Assembly (NCBI GenBank): GCA_900545245.1 | Contig: UQYV01000032.1 | Coordinates: 1 to 38,762, forward strand | Source: an uncultured Bacteroidales bacterium | GTDB taxonomy: Bacteria > Bacteroidota > Bacteroidia > Bacteroidales > UBA932 | Length of the DNA stretch: 38,762 nucleotides | Reading direction: 5' to 3' | Shown here: positions 8,885 through 17,077 of the stretch, piece after piece | Layout of the letters: each line of letters begins with the position of its first letter | How positions within the stretch are numbered: the stretch's first letter is position 1 | Program-made: the position numbers and the translations under genes | Notes under the pieces: model-generated | Databases searched by the model: none | The model's input: only the letters and a program-made list of their open reading frames with translations | What the model was told of the DNA's origin: nothing

Positions 8885-10276
8885 CTAAGCTTTCTTCATG
8901 CGGATGTTCTCCGGCTTCACGTTGATTCCGACGAGGTCGTTTTTGTCCCACACGTCGTCCGTCTGGACATATATCTTCTCGCCTTCGTCAGTCTTGACGG
9001 TAAGGAAATAGTGGTTGCCCTTATATAATATGAAGGACACCTGTCCGCTTGTCTTTCCTTCGTCGCTTTCGTCGAGAAGTTCGACATCGCGGAACTCGAT
9101 TTCTGCCAAAACCTTGTCTCCTTCGGCGAGACCTTCGGGTACATTTGCGGCGTCCACATCCCATTCCTTCTCGAGGAACTTCACCTTGCCATTGCCGGTG
9201 TATTCTGCGGCGAAACTGTTGCGCACGCACTCCTTGTGCATGACGTGGATGTCGTTCGGACGAATCAGCATCCCGACCTCGCTGCCGACCTCGAAGGCGT
9301 TATAGTCTTGAATCATAATCTCATAGCCTTCCTTTGTGAGGACGGTCATCTCGTAGTGCACGCCTTTGAATATGCAGGACTGCACAATGCCGGTGAATTG
9401 TGCCCTATCGAGGTTGGTGTTGAAGATGTAGATGTCCTCCGGGCGTATGACCACATCGACATGCTCGTCGGGGGCGAATCCCTTATCAACGCATTCGAAG
9501 TCGTGGTAGATGAACTGAACTTTCTCGTCGCACGGGATGATCCCGTTGAGAATGTTGCTCTCTCCGATGAAGTCCGCGACAAAGGAGTTCGCTGGCTCGT
9601 TGTAGATGTCCGCAGGAGTGCCAATCTGTTGAATCACGCCCTCGTTCATCACGACGATGGTGTCGGAGAGGGTGAGAGCCTCCTCCTGATCGTGGGTGAC
9701 GTAGATGAATGTGATTCCGAGCTCGCGGTGCATTTCCTTGAGCTCCATTTGCATATCCTTGCGCATCTTCAGGTCAAGCGCGGCAAGAGGCTCGTCGAGC
9801 AACAGAACCTTAGGCTGGTTTACGATTGCCCTGGCGATGGCGACTCTCTGCTGCTGTCCTCCTGAGAGCGAATCCACGTCGCGTTCCTCATAGTCGGTCA
9901 TAGAAACCATCTTCAGAACCTTGCGGACTCTTTTCTCAATCTCGTTCGACGGCACCTTCTGAAGCTTTAGTCCGAAGGCGATGTTGTCGTAGACGTCCAG
10001 GTGCGGAAACAGAGCGTATTTCTGGAATACGGTGTTCAACTGGCGGTGGTGAGGCGGAATTTCTGTAATGTCCAGTCCTTCCATCGTGATGCGTCCCTCG
10101 TCTGGTTGCGTGAACCCGGCGAGCATTCGGAGCATCGTTGTCTTTCCACAGCCCGACGGACCGAGAAGCGTCACAAATTCTCCTTTTCTGATTTTCAGGT
10201 TGATGTCCTTCAGGACCTGCACTCCGTCAAATGATTTCGAGATGTGCTCGATGTCGATTATGATGTCGTTTGCCAT
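8885..10276 (-). CDS. potA: Polyamine ABC transporter ATP-binding protein
   Basis: Cytoplasmic ATPase that powers the importer. Walker A is GPSGCGKT (39-46), the Q-loop is at VFQKYALFPH, the signature is LSGGQQQR (137-144) and Walker B is VLLLDEPLAALD (157-168). At 463 aa it is about 90 residues longer than typical PotA. The extra length lies in an extended C-terminal region with TOBE-like strands, including a second domain after residue 340, perhaps a duplicated TOBE/regulatory domain. It starts 3 nt after the stop of the outer-membrane protein gene and is followed closely by potB. Operon order is OMP-potA-potB-potC-potD. Confidence 0.93.
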   Translation of the reverse strand: MANDIIIDIEHISKSFDGVQVLKDINLKIRKGEFVTLLGPSGCGKTTMLRMLAGFTQPDEGRITMEGLDITEIPPHHRQLNTVFQKYALFPHLDVYDNIAFGLKLQKVPSNEIEKRVRKVLKMVSMTDYEERDVDSLSGGQQQRVAIARAIVNQPKVLLLDEPLAALDLKMRKDMQMELKEMHRELGITFIYVTHDQEEALTLSDTIVVMNEGVIQQIGTPADIYNEPANSFVADFIGESNILNGIIPCDEKVQFIYHDFECVDKGFAPDEHVDVVIRPEDIYIFNTNLDRAQFTGIVQSCIFKGVHYEMTVLTKEGYEIMIQDYNAFEVGSEVGMLIRPNDIHVMHKECVRNSFAAEYTGNGKVKFLEKEWDVDAANVPEGLAEGDKVLAEIEFRDVELLDESDEGKTSGQVSFILYKGNHYFLTVKTDEGEKIYVQTDDVWDKNDLVGINVKPENIRMKKA

Positions 10277-10279
10277 TTC

Positions 10280-11419
10280 CTATTTGTTCCAGAAGTCGCT
10301 GATAGCCCAATTGTATGTTATGCCGAGATTTAATGACAGTTGTTTGTAGGCCGTGTTCGCGGCGACAATGCCGTGAATCCTCAGGGCCTGAGAATTCTTG
10401 AGCGGATACCAGTAGGCTCCGATACCGCCGAATCCCGTGTGGAGAGGCTTGGTTTCCGTTTTCGGGAAGTTCCCGAACATTTCCCATCCCCCTTTTACGA
10501 ACAGTGATGCCCTGTCGCTGAAGTCGTATTGCAGTTTTGCCGTGACGAGGGCCTCCTGGACCGGGTTGGCCCATGTCGTGCCACGCATCATCGCGTCAAA
10601 GTTTCCGCTGAAACCTTCGTACTCAAAGCTTTCGCCGATGGTGTAGAACCTCCACCAACTCGTCCCGAAAGGATTTCCCTCTTCGTCCCAGTCTTCGTAT
10701 CCGCCAACAACATTGACGGACGCGCGTCCCGTCCAGATTTCCTTTGCCTGCGAGTACATGAGACCAAAGGCCATCTTCGAATCCTGATATGGTCTTACGG
10801 AATACGGGGATGAACTCATCTGGAGCCTGAGGTTGATTTCCTCGCTTGGGGATGTCCAATCGACGCTTCCTCCCCACTGATAGACCTGCATCCCGGTTCC
10901 GAACCACGTCCCGTCTTCAAGTTCGAGCGGCGCTCCGTTCCAAAAGAACGAGGCGAGGTCAAAGTGCATGTCGACGTCGTTAGGCTCAAGTTCGCAGAGT
11001 CCGATTGCCATCATGTCCTTGCCGAGCGAGAACGTCCAGCTGCCTGCACTTTCGGTCTCAAGCGTGTAGCCGAGAGTCGCCCAATCGACCCAGTTGGTAG
11101 AGTCGGAGTGCCATGTGTTGGAATAGAGCGGGGTCATCTTGTCGTCAGGTGCACTCTTGCACCAGTCAACGCCCAGCCAGTGATTTGAGATGGAATAGGA
11201 CCAACCACGACCAAATGTTCCGTCTATGAAAGTATAGACAGAAGTGTTGCCGAAACTGAAATCAGTTTCTCCGCCTTTGCTGAATGGAAAATAAGGATTT
11301 GCGTCGAAACGCGCCACTGCGCTGATCTCGACACCATTCGCTGCTGAGCTAACCTCTTGAGCGGAGGCAGCCAACCCACAAAGTGTAGCGGCAGTAATTA
11401 AAACTATGAGTCTTTTCAT
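10280..11419 (-). CDS. Predicted outer-membrane beta-barrel protein, first gene of the pot operon
   Basis: A 379-aa exported protein I cannot name. It has a signal peptide (1-20, cut near ASA-QEV), a mature chain rich in Trp, Tyr and Phe with alternating polar/hydrophobic strands, and a barrel-like ending (LNLGITYNWAISDFW). No alpha-helical membrane segment occurs after the signal. It lies 3 nt upstream of potA, so it is in the same transcript as the importer. By position it may be the outer-membrane entry route for the polyamine or related substrate. That role is inference from context only. Confidence 0.65.
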   Translation of the reverse strand: MKRLIVLITAATLCGLAASAQEVSSAANGVEISAVARFDANPYFPFSKGGETDFSFGNTSVYTFIDGTFGRGWSYSISNHWLGVDWCKSAPDDKMTPLYSNTWHSDSTNWVDWATLGYTLETESAGSWTFSLGKDMMAIGLCELEPNDVDMHFDLASFFWNGAPLELEDGTWFGTGMQVYQWGGSVDWTSPSEEINLRLQMSSSPYSVRPYQDSKMAFGLMYSQAKEIWTGRASVNVVGGYEDWDEEGNPFGTSWWRFYTIGESFEYEGFSGNFDAMMRGTTWANPVQEALVTAKLQYDFSDRASLFVKGGWEMFGNFPKTETKPLHTGFGGIGAYWYPLKNSQALRIHGIVAANTAYKQLSLNLGITYNWAISDFWNK

Positions 11420-11536
11420 TTCTCATAAAAAGAAATTTTAATTAAACATACGATGTGGCTGCCTAATTGCCGCAATCGTTGATGCAAGGAGGGCTTTTGG
11501 TAGGACTTTCCGACCTCACCCACACTTTTGCGGCTG

Positions 11537-11569
11537 CAAATGTAGTATAATTTTGAATATATCCGTCAA
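11537..11569 (-). promoter_or_regulatory. Promoter of the OMP-potABCD operon
   Basis: On the minus strand TACATTTG (11544-11537) is a perfect TAnnTTTG -7 box, with a TTG at 11569-11567 about 22 nt upstream. It implies a leader of roughly 110 nt before the ATG at 11419. The leader contains a short stem (GGTGAGG with CCTACC, one bulge, about 11497-11517). I recognise no riboswitch class. Confidence 0.55.
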
Positions 11570-11597
11570 TTTTGGGATAAAATTTCGGTCAGTCCCG

Positions 11598-11628
11598 TTG
11601 TTTGTTCAAAATATCTTGCATATATTTG
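11598..11628 (+). promoter_or_regulatory. Promoter of the structured RNA / exported cassette
   Basis: TATATTTG (11621-11628) is a perfect -7 box, with TTG at 11598-11600 giving a 20-nt spacer. Transcription should start near 11635. Confidence 0.65.
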
Positions 11629-11634
11629 CATAGT

Positions 11635-11837
11635 CAAGTCATAGGAGGGTGACACCTTCCGGACGGACATATAAAGCATTGAGCTTTTTCTTTCTACTCT
11701 AAAGTTTGGCGACTGTAAGTAGCACTGAAAGATGAAGTTATGATGCTCGCGCATAAGCGTGGGCTTTATTTCTTCTCGTAGTGCAGGGTTACGCCAAACA
11801 CCCGGAGTAGCGAGATTTAAAGTCCTCGCTTTTTTTT
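11635..11837 (+). ncRNA. Structured ~200-nt RNA, possibly 6S-type
   Basis: A stretch without a plausible gene that folds into one nested rod. Pairs are CTACTC (11694-11699) with GAGTAG (11805-11810), GTTTGGCG (11704-11711) with CGCCAAAC (11792-11799), GCACT (11722-11726) with AGTGC (11780-11784), ATGAAG (11732-11737) with CTTTAT (11764-11769), and an apical ATGC-UCGC-GCAT hairpin (11743-11754). Two small hairpins lie nearer the 5' end (11644-11660, 11673-11687). It has its own promoter and ends at an intrinsic terminator. The length and rod shape recall 6S RNA, but I see no diagnostic sequence. The alternative is an attenuator-type leader of the gene at 11870, since an overlapping helix (AGCGTGGGCTTTA at 11756-11768 with 11818-11830) competes with the terminator. 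Confidence 0.55.
11810..11837 (+). terminator. Intrinsic terminator of the structured RNA
   Basis: GCGAG (11810-11814) pairs with CTCGC (11825-11829) and is followed by eight T residues (11830-11837). It lies 33 nt before the next ATG, so read-through would be needed to express the downstream genes from the same promoter. Confidence 0.7.
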
Positions 11838-11869
11838 GTTGTGTGTAGCATTAGCATTAACATTAACAT

Positions 11870-13396
11870 ATGAAAAGATTACTTGGCGTCGTTTGGGGAA
11901 TATTATGGGCCAGTCTAGCATATGCTCAGGTGGACAGTCTTGCATATTATCGTGTTCAGGAGTTGTATTCTATTTATGACGATTTTTTGAAATCTTCTCC
12001 TCCTGGAGAAACTGACAGAATTGATAGTCTTAGATTGATTTGCAGGTCATACGTGACGAATCTGGATGTTGTTACAGGAAAAACTGTAATAGAAACTATT
12101 ATAGATGATGTCGTCGCTTCCTTTGGCACAAAGAGCAATGAGGACTTTCTTGTCGATGCTTCCCGGGCTGTTTTAATACTTCCAGATGATAATCCATATC
12201 GTTTTACCATATTGAATCTAATGGCGGATGTTTATGCCTATCATGAAAATAAGGCTCTTTTGCTTCAGACTATCAAAGAAATGAAAAAATCACCGGAGGC
12301 AGAGTTTTCGGAGAATGCGGCAATAATCACAGCATTGCAGGAGAAAGCCGATGCCCTGGAGTCATTCGAAGATGTTCTTAATGGTTATTGGGTTGCCGAC
12401 AGAAGTTGTTTGTTTGGACAGAGAGAGGGCTATCCGATATTTGTATTAAATGTTTTTGACGATCAGGAAGGAAAAACCGCGCTAATGACGGATTATATAT
12501 CAACCCCGGATTATGAGGATGACCCTATTTCCCGATATTGTAATCTTTTTCAATACGATGAATCACAGCGTACATTTTTGTCTCGTTTCAGCGACCGCAG
12601 AATTCGTTTCGGCAATGCCCAGCTTGCTGGTAGCATGATAGATTCAGCACAGGATGCTGAAGCGCATTTTCGTGCGTTGGCTAATGATAAGAGGGCGACA
12701 TTGGGACAGGCTATGACATCTCAACTTGTCGGAACAGCTTTGTCTTTGGGATTTCAGGTGTTGGCGAACAGTGTCGCGGTGTCAAGTCTGCATGATGATG
12801 TTATTTATGTTACGGGTTCTTATTATTCTGAAAACATTTTGAAGGTGCACCTTGACTACCAGCAGTTGTCAAGCAATACGGGGAATATGCTTGTCAAGAG
12901 CAATGTTCTGTTTAACAATGATATGGAACTGTTGCGATGGAAGGAAGAGTATGGTGTCGTTTATGGAAAGCCGGATTGCAGTCCGGTAAGCCCTTTTGTG
13001 GATAAGCTGAGTCCGGATATGGAGTTGTATCGGATTAAGGATAGGATAAGCGTCAGACGACCGGAGTATTGGGCACCGATGGTTGCAGGGGCACTCGCCG
13101 GTATCGGTCTCTCTGCCTGGGGCATAAAGATGCTTTGTGATATCCCCGGTCGCAAAAAGTTAGAGGACGACCTTGGTCATAGTATATCTACAAAACGGTA
13201 TGAAGAAATGAGCAGGGAGAATGGTTGGAATAAGAAACTTTGGTGGGGCATGGGGCTCGTGACGACAGGAGGTTTGGGTTGTATGTTTTCTTTTGTCATA
13301 CCGTTCAATGTTAGGGATGCGCGGCGTGCAAAGGCCGTGAGGGAATATAACTATACGCAGACGGAAAGATTACAAAGTCTTGCACAAAAGAAATAG
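11870..13396 (+). CDS. Exported protein of unknown function with two C-terminal membrane helices
   Basis: I do not recognise this 508-aa protein. It has a signal peptide (1-19, ending ASLAYA before QVDS), then a long mixed domain without known motifs. Two hydrophobic segments lie near the C-terminus (about 402-422, APMVAGALAGIGLSAWGIKM; and 457-479, LWWGMGLVTTGGLGCMFSF), separated by a charged 35-residue stretch. A basic tail (480-508) follows. The topology suggests a periplasmic sensor or scaffold anchored in the inner membrane. It is the first of three adjacent genes that all encode exported proteins. Composition is visibly richer in A+T than the flanking pot and HAD genes, which fits acquisition by transfer. 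Confidence 0.6.
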   Translation: MKRLLGVVWGILWASLAYAQVDSLAYYRVQELYSIYDDFLKSSPPGETDRIDSLRLICRSYVTNLDVVTGKTVIETIIDDVVASFGTKSNEDFLVDASRAVLILPDDNPYRFTILNLMADVYAYHENKALLLQTIKEMKKSPEAEFSENAAIITALQEKADALESFEDVLNGYWVADRSCLFGQREGYPIFVLNVFDDQEGKTALMTDYISTPDYEDDPISRYCNLFQYDESQRTFLSRFSDRRIRFGNAQLAGSMIDSAQDAEAHFRALANDKRATLGQAMTSQLVGTALSLGFQVLANSVAVSSLHDDVIYVTGSYYSENILKVHLDYQQLSSNTGNMLVKSNVLFNNDMELLRWKEEYGVVYGKPDCSPVSPFVDKLSPDMELYRIKDRISVRRPEYWAPMVAGALAGIGLSAWGIKMLCDIPGRKKLEDDLGHSISTKRYEEMSRENGWNKKLWWGMGLVTTGGLGCMFSFVIPFNVRDARRAKAVREYNYTQTERLQSLAQKK

Positions 13397-13425
13397 CTGT
13401 TTGTTAACTTTAAGATTAAATCATT

Positions 13426-14751
13426 ATGAGGTGCTTACTTTATATGGTTTTGCTCTGTATCCCAATTTTGTCATTTGCTCAGAATTCCAGAGTTGAGGCA
13501 GTCAGAGCTAATTATGAACAAAAATTGAACGAATATCAAAGAGATTTGCAGCAGAAGAAAAATAGACTAAAGGAAGAAGAAAGAAAAGGCCCGGGTCAGG
13601 AGAATGAGTTCTCCTGGAATTTATGGATTAAAGATTTAAGACTAGATGTCGCTTTGGCTGAAAAAAACATAACGATGTTGAATGATTGGTATCAAAGGGC
13701 AATTAAGCGGGCTAGTGAGGAGGATGCTGTGGAGCAGTCAAAAAAAACAGAACAGCAAAGAAAGCGGCAGCAAAAGAGTCTGAACCGTCAGAGGCAGAGG
13801 AATGCAGGGCAGTCCGCAACCGCTGCGCAGAATGAGAAAGAAGAGGCTGCTCGTAAAGCGAAAGAGGATGCTGCTCGTAAAGCGAAAGAAGAACAAGCAC
13901 GCAAAGCTCAGTTTGACAGCAATAAGCAAAAGGCTAAGCAGACTAGCGAGCCCTATTATAATACGCAGCGCGCCTATGTCGAACACACGGCTTCTTCTCA
14001 GGCGTTTGCGCAAGTGTCTGCCGAAATGTCTAATAATCAGGTGCAGCGAACTTTAAGTAATGTCCCTTCAGGCAAGAGTGGTAAGCAAATGCCAGGCAAT
14101 AGTACTTTTAATAAACTGCAACAAAGAAATAGAGGCGAGGCGGTTAATGGTGTGTTTCGCTCCAACCATCAGGAAAATACAATACTTTTTGAACTGAGAT
14201 TAGCCGCAAGAACAGCAGCTGTGGAGAGGCGATACGATAAAAACTGGTCCTTGGAGCAAAAAAAGGAGGCTTTGTCTATATGGTTAGGTCCAGATACTAA
14301 GATGCAGAAGTTGTCGGAAAATGCTGGCAAGAAGCGTTTTGAGAATGATGTTAAAAATGCTATTAAAACTGGAGCCTCAAACGCGCAACGCGATGCGATC
14401 TTATTTATGAATGCGAAGACGCAGTCCGAGAAAGATAAGGCATCCCAAAAGCAGTATGCTGATATTGTGCCTGACCAAGGATACAAGGAACCTCATTTCT
14501 TGTCACAATTGGATGCTTCAGAACAATCTTGGATTATTGATGTCTTGGTTGAAGAGTGCAAGGACCAGAGTGGTTTGGTAAATTCTGATATGTTGAAAAA
14601 AACTGTAAATAAGGTCGATGATGCACATATGAAGAATGTGAAAACTCTTGAAGGAAGTGATGATGTGACCGCGAGGGCAAAGAAAGTTTTGGAGGTTTTT
14701 CGTAAGATGTGTAATAAGGGAGGATTCTGCAAAAAATATCCGGATAAATAA
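13426..14751 (+). CDS. Exported coiled-coil protein of unknown function
   Basis: A 441-aa protein with a signal peptide (1-18, ending LSFA before QNSR). Residues 25-175 are a long charged coiled coil rich in Lys, Glu, Gln and Ala, including near-identical copies of AARKAKE (around 140-160), similar in style to TolA stalks. Residues 180-260 are Ser/Asn/Gln-rich and probably flexible. Residues 270-441 form a helical, Lys-rich domain with four late cysteines (two in KMCNKGGFCKK at the very end) that I cannot assign. Its TAA stop shares one base with the next ATG (TAATG), so the two are translationally coupled. It may be a spacer or scaffold between the membrane protein before it and the protease-like protein after it. 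Confidence 0.55.
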   Translation: MRCLLYMVLLCIPILSFAQNSRVEAVRANYEQKLNEYQRDLQQKKNRLKEEERKGPGQENEFSWNLWIKDLRLDVALAEKNITMLNDWYQRAIKRASEEDAVEQSKKTEQQRKRQQKSLNRQRQRNAGQSATAAQNEKEEAARKAKEDAARKAKEEQARKAQFDSNKQKAKQTSEPYYNTQRAYVEHTASSQAFAQVSAEMSNNQVQRTLSNVPSGKSGKQMPGNSTFNKLQQRNRGEAVNGVFRSNHQENTILFELRLAARTAAVERRYDKNWSLEQKKEALSIWLGPDTKMQKLSENAGKKRFENDVKNAIKTGASNAQRDAILFMNAKTQSEKDKASQKQYADIVPDQGYKEPHFLSQLDASEQSWIIDVLVEECKDQSGLVNSDMLKKTVNKVDDAHMKNVKTLEGSDDVTARAKKVLEVFRKMCNKGGFCKKYPDK

Positions 14752-15521
14752 TGAAAAAAAAAGAGATGTTGGCTTTTGCCATAATTGTTTCCAGCATATC
14801 CACTTTGGCGTATGCTCAGAATTACGATGAAGTTATCAGTGAGATCATGTCTTATCAGGAATGTTTCAATGGACATTCGCATGGACTTCAGGAGGATAGT
14901 TACTATGTTGATGGTAAGGTTGTTAAGTTTAAGTCCGCTGCGAATTTCAGTACTGCAAACTTTTTTATTTCAGATACGGAATACGAAACGGAAGGACTTC
15001 CGAGCATTGATGCCGTGCAGAATTGGCTTCGTCTGGAGGACAATTCGTTTCATATTGTGGCGCATGGGATAGTCCCGAGTTTAAGGTTCTCTGCGAATGA
15101 GATAGAAATCGGCGGAAAACTCTTGAACGCGGAACAAGTTGCCGGTTTGATTCTTAAACATCTTAAGAGGTACGAGTTGATGCTGGAGATGAAAAAGCAG
15201 CCGTTTTCCATTGTTTTGCATAGTTGTAAGGCTGGGTATGGCGAGAATAGTTTCGCCGCACAGCTGTCAGCATGTCTGGAAGATAAAATCCGTGGCCTTA
15301 CCGTAGTTGCAGCCGATGACATAGTGTGGCTTGACAGCCATAGCGGCAGTCTCTATCCATCTGAAAAAATTTGTTCTACTCGAGCGCAAGAACAAGATTC
15401 GTCATATCCGGGTAAGGACTGGCTCGTATTCAAGAATGGTGAACGCATTATGCGCGGAGGAAAAACTTGTCAAGAGACAATCCGGATGGCCAACGAATAT
15501 CTCAAATATGTGTGGAAATAG
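14751..15521 (+). CDS. Exported clan CD-like (CHAT/C80-type) cysteine peptidase-like protein
   Basis: A 256-aa protein with a signal peptide (1-22, ending LAYA before QNYD). Two hydrophobic blocks each lead into a catalytic-type pair: FHIVAHG (H105-G106) and FSIVLHSCKAG (C159). This is the spacing and style of clan CD cysteine peptidases (caspase, gingipain, CHAT, C80), with the order His-Gly then Ser-Cys. The following residues (FAAQLSACLEDKI, then VVAADDIVWL and WLVFKNG) resemble the C80-like domains carried by polymorphic toxins. There is no separate propeptide beyond about 80 residues after the signal. It is translationally coupled to the coiled-coil gene. A non-peptidase role of the same fold is possible. 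Activity is inference from motif only. Confidence 0.55.
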   Translation: MKKKEMLAFAIIVSSISTLAYAQNYDEVISEIMSYQECFNGHSHGLQEDSYYVDGKVVKFKSAANFSTANFFISDTEYETEGLPSIDAVQNWLRLEDNSFHIVAHGIVPSLRFSANEIEIGGKLLNAEQVAGLILKHLKRYELMLEMKKQPFSIVLHSCKAGYGENSFAAQLSACLEDKIRGLTVVAADDIVWLDSHSGSLYPSEKICSTRAQEQDSSYPGKDWLVFKNGERIMRGGKTCQETIRMANEYLKYVWK

Positions 15522-15601
15522 ATTTCCGGTAATCAGTTTGCCTATCAATCATCATTAATTGTCTGTCCTCCGGTCAAATTACTACTCAGCAATTGAATTT
15601 G

Positions 15602-15775
15602 TTATATAAACTCCAGGTAGTTCTCCCGGTTCACGACGTGGAATTCGGCTTGAGGGTAGGCGTCTTGAAAAGTTTTTGGGCTTTTGGGGTCTTGTTTTTT
15701 ATCTCTAAAAGTCGTTACGACAACCTTGTATAGCCGCTGCTCTTTTTCAAAATAATCCTCACCTGCAGCCCTAAA
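15602..15775 (-). pseudogene. In-frame protein-like tail after the ATPase stop codon
   Basis: Directly after the TGA at 15778-15776 the same reading frame stays open for 57 sense codons to a TAA at 15604-15602. The predicted residues look protein-like (AAGEDYFEKEQRLYKVVV early, FHVVNRENYLEFI at the end). The final segment resembles C-termini of other Bacteroidetes ATPases or nucleases. No start codon is well placed to express it alone. It may be the remnant of a second, deleted gene joined here, or an extension lost through a nonsense mutation. Confidence 0.45.
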
Positions 15776-17077
15776 TCAATGGCCTAATTTTGCGAGTTCC
15801 TTTTGAAAGTCCCATGCCTGGACATGAGTTATTCCATCCTTGCTTGGAAACCTGAACTCATCCATCGTCACGACATATTTAGGATAGTTGTCCTTTATCT
15901 GTTCCAATGAATCATACTCCCGTTTCATCGTTTCCGGATTATCCATCTTGTATGATACCTGGACATAGATTCTCTTATCCCCCTGGACACCGACAAAATC
16001 CACTTCAAGCATTCTGGCTGCTGTAGAGTCGTGAACATTTCCGACATATACGTCATATCCGGCCCGCCTTAAATCCAGATAGACCAGATTCTCCAACTCA
16101 TATCCGTACCCATACGCGAACCCTTTGTAGAGATAGTTGTGAAAGGCCAGGTCGTTGATATAATACTTGCAGTTTCCGGATATGGTCTCCTTTCCCTGGA
16201 TGTTGTATCTCTCTGCTCTATGGACAAGATATGTCTCTGTCAAATATGTCAGGTATGCAGTAACGGTTTCATAATTGACTGTTTTGCCTTTACCCTTATA
16301 GTATTTCACGATGGTGCTCGGAGTGAAAAGTTTGGTCGCATTGTTTACAAGGTATACGAACAGATCGTCAAGAGTATTCACATCGCGTATCTTGTGCCTT
16401 TCAACGATATCCCTCAAAAGTACGGTGTCCTTGAGGCTGGACACATAATGCCTTCTGATTTCCTGGGCGGACAGATGCAGCATCTCCGGGAGTCCGCTTT
16501 TATGCAGGTATTCCTCATAAGACCTCATTCCCGCATCTTTCATGTTCGCCCCAATCCATTCCTCGTATGATAAAGGTAGAATCTCACATTCCACATACCT
16601 GCCGGACAATAGAGTAGCCAACTCTCCGGACAGCATTTTTGAATTGGAACCGCTGATGAACACTTCGCATTGGAAAGTAAAATCCTGCGAGAGAGAATTG
16701 ACAACTTTCTCCCATCCTTCCACATTCTGGATTTCATCAATGAAAATATAGGCTTTTCCTTCGGGCTTCAGATGTTCCCTGTATTCTCTGATGATGTCAT
16801 CCAGATCCGTATACGACCGGATAAAATCAAAACTTGTATACTCCTTGCTGATATAAAGAAGGTTGTTGTCGGCGACTCCGTCGGAAATCAGGTCCATCAT
16901 TACCTGTCTGAGAATGTAACTCTTTCCGGCACGCCTCTGCCCGGTAAGCACCTTCACCAAGCTGTTGCCGGAGAACGCTTTGATCTTTGACAAATAGAAA
17001 TCCCTGCGGAATCCACAAGGAACAGCATTCCCGTTCCAAGGGTTATAGCGGGATAAAAGTTCAAGATGTTCGGTCAT
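15776..17077 (-). CDS. AAA ATPase of the DUF4143 type
   Basis: A 433-aa predicted P-loop ATPase. I choose the ATG at 17077; the longer frame starts with a TTG at 17095 that lies inside the promoter. Walker A is TGQRRAGKS (45-53) and Walker B is AYIFIDEIQNV (109-119). A sensor-like FISGSNSKML follows, then the SGRYVECEILPLSYEEW block typical of the ATPase-DUF4143 family. The C-terminal half (about 210-420) is the DUF4143 region with an endonuclease-like fold in some relatives; here VDFVGVQGDKRIYVQVSYK could be the E/D...QVxYK part of such a core. Family members are common, often solitary and horizontally mobile, and their role is unsettled. Its promoter carries three phased palindromes. Confidence 0.8.
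   Translation of the reverse strand: MTEHLELLSRYNPWNGNAVPCGFRRDFYLSKIKAFSGNSLVKVLTGQRRAGKSYILRQVMMDLISDGVADNNLLYISKEYTSFDFIRSYTDLDDIIREYREHLKPEGKAYIFIDEIQNVEGWEKVVNSLSQDFTFQCEVFISGSNSKMLSGELATLLSGRYVECEILPLSYEEWIGANMKDAGMRSYEEYLHKSGLPEMLHLSAQEIRRHYVSSLKDTVLLRDIVERHKIRDVNTLDDLFVYLVNNATKLFTPSTIVKYYKGKGKTVNYETVTAYLTYLTETYLVHRAERYNIQGKETISGNCKYYINDLAFHNYLYKGFAYGYGYELENLVYLDLRRAGYDVYVGNVHDSTAARMLEVDFVGVQGDKRIYVQVSYKMDNPETMKREYDSLEQIKDNYPKYVVTMDEFRFPSKDGITHVQAWDFQKELAKLGH

Noticed and set aside
11566..11754. Minus-strand 62-codon ORF between the pot operon and the exported cassette
   Set aside because: It lies across the divergent promoters and the structured RNA, has no family features, and its frame is explained by chance.
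11849..11870. CATTAG/CATTAA microrepeat just before the ATG at 11870
   Set aside because: Three hexamer units only; likely a simple slippage tract, not a CRISPR or regulatory array.
15776..15778. TGA as a selenocysteine codon allowing read-through into the 57-codon tail
   Set aside because: No SECIS-like hairpin is seen after the TGA, the ATPase family does not use selenocysteine, and the protein already has normal length.
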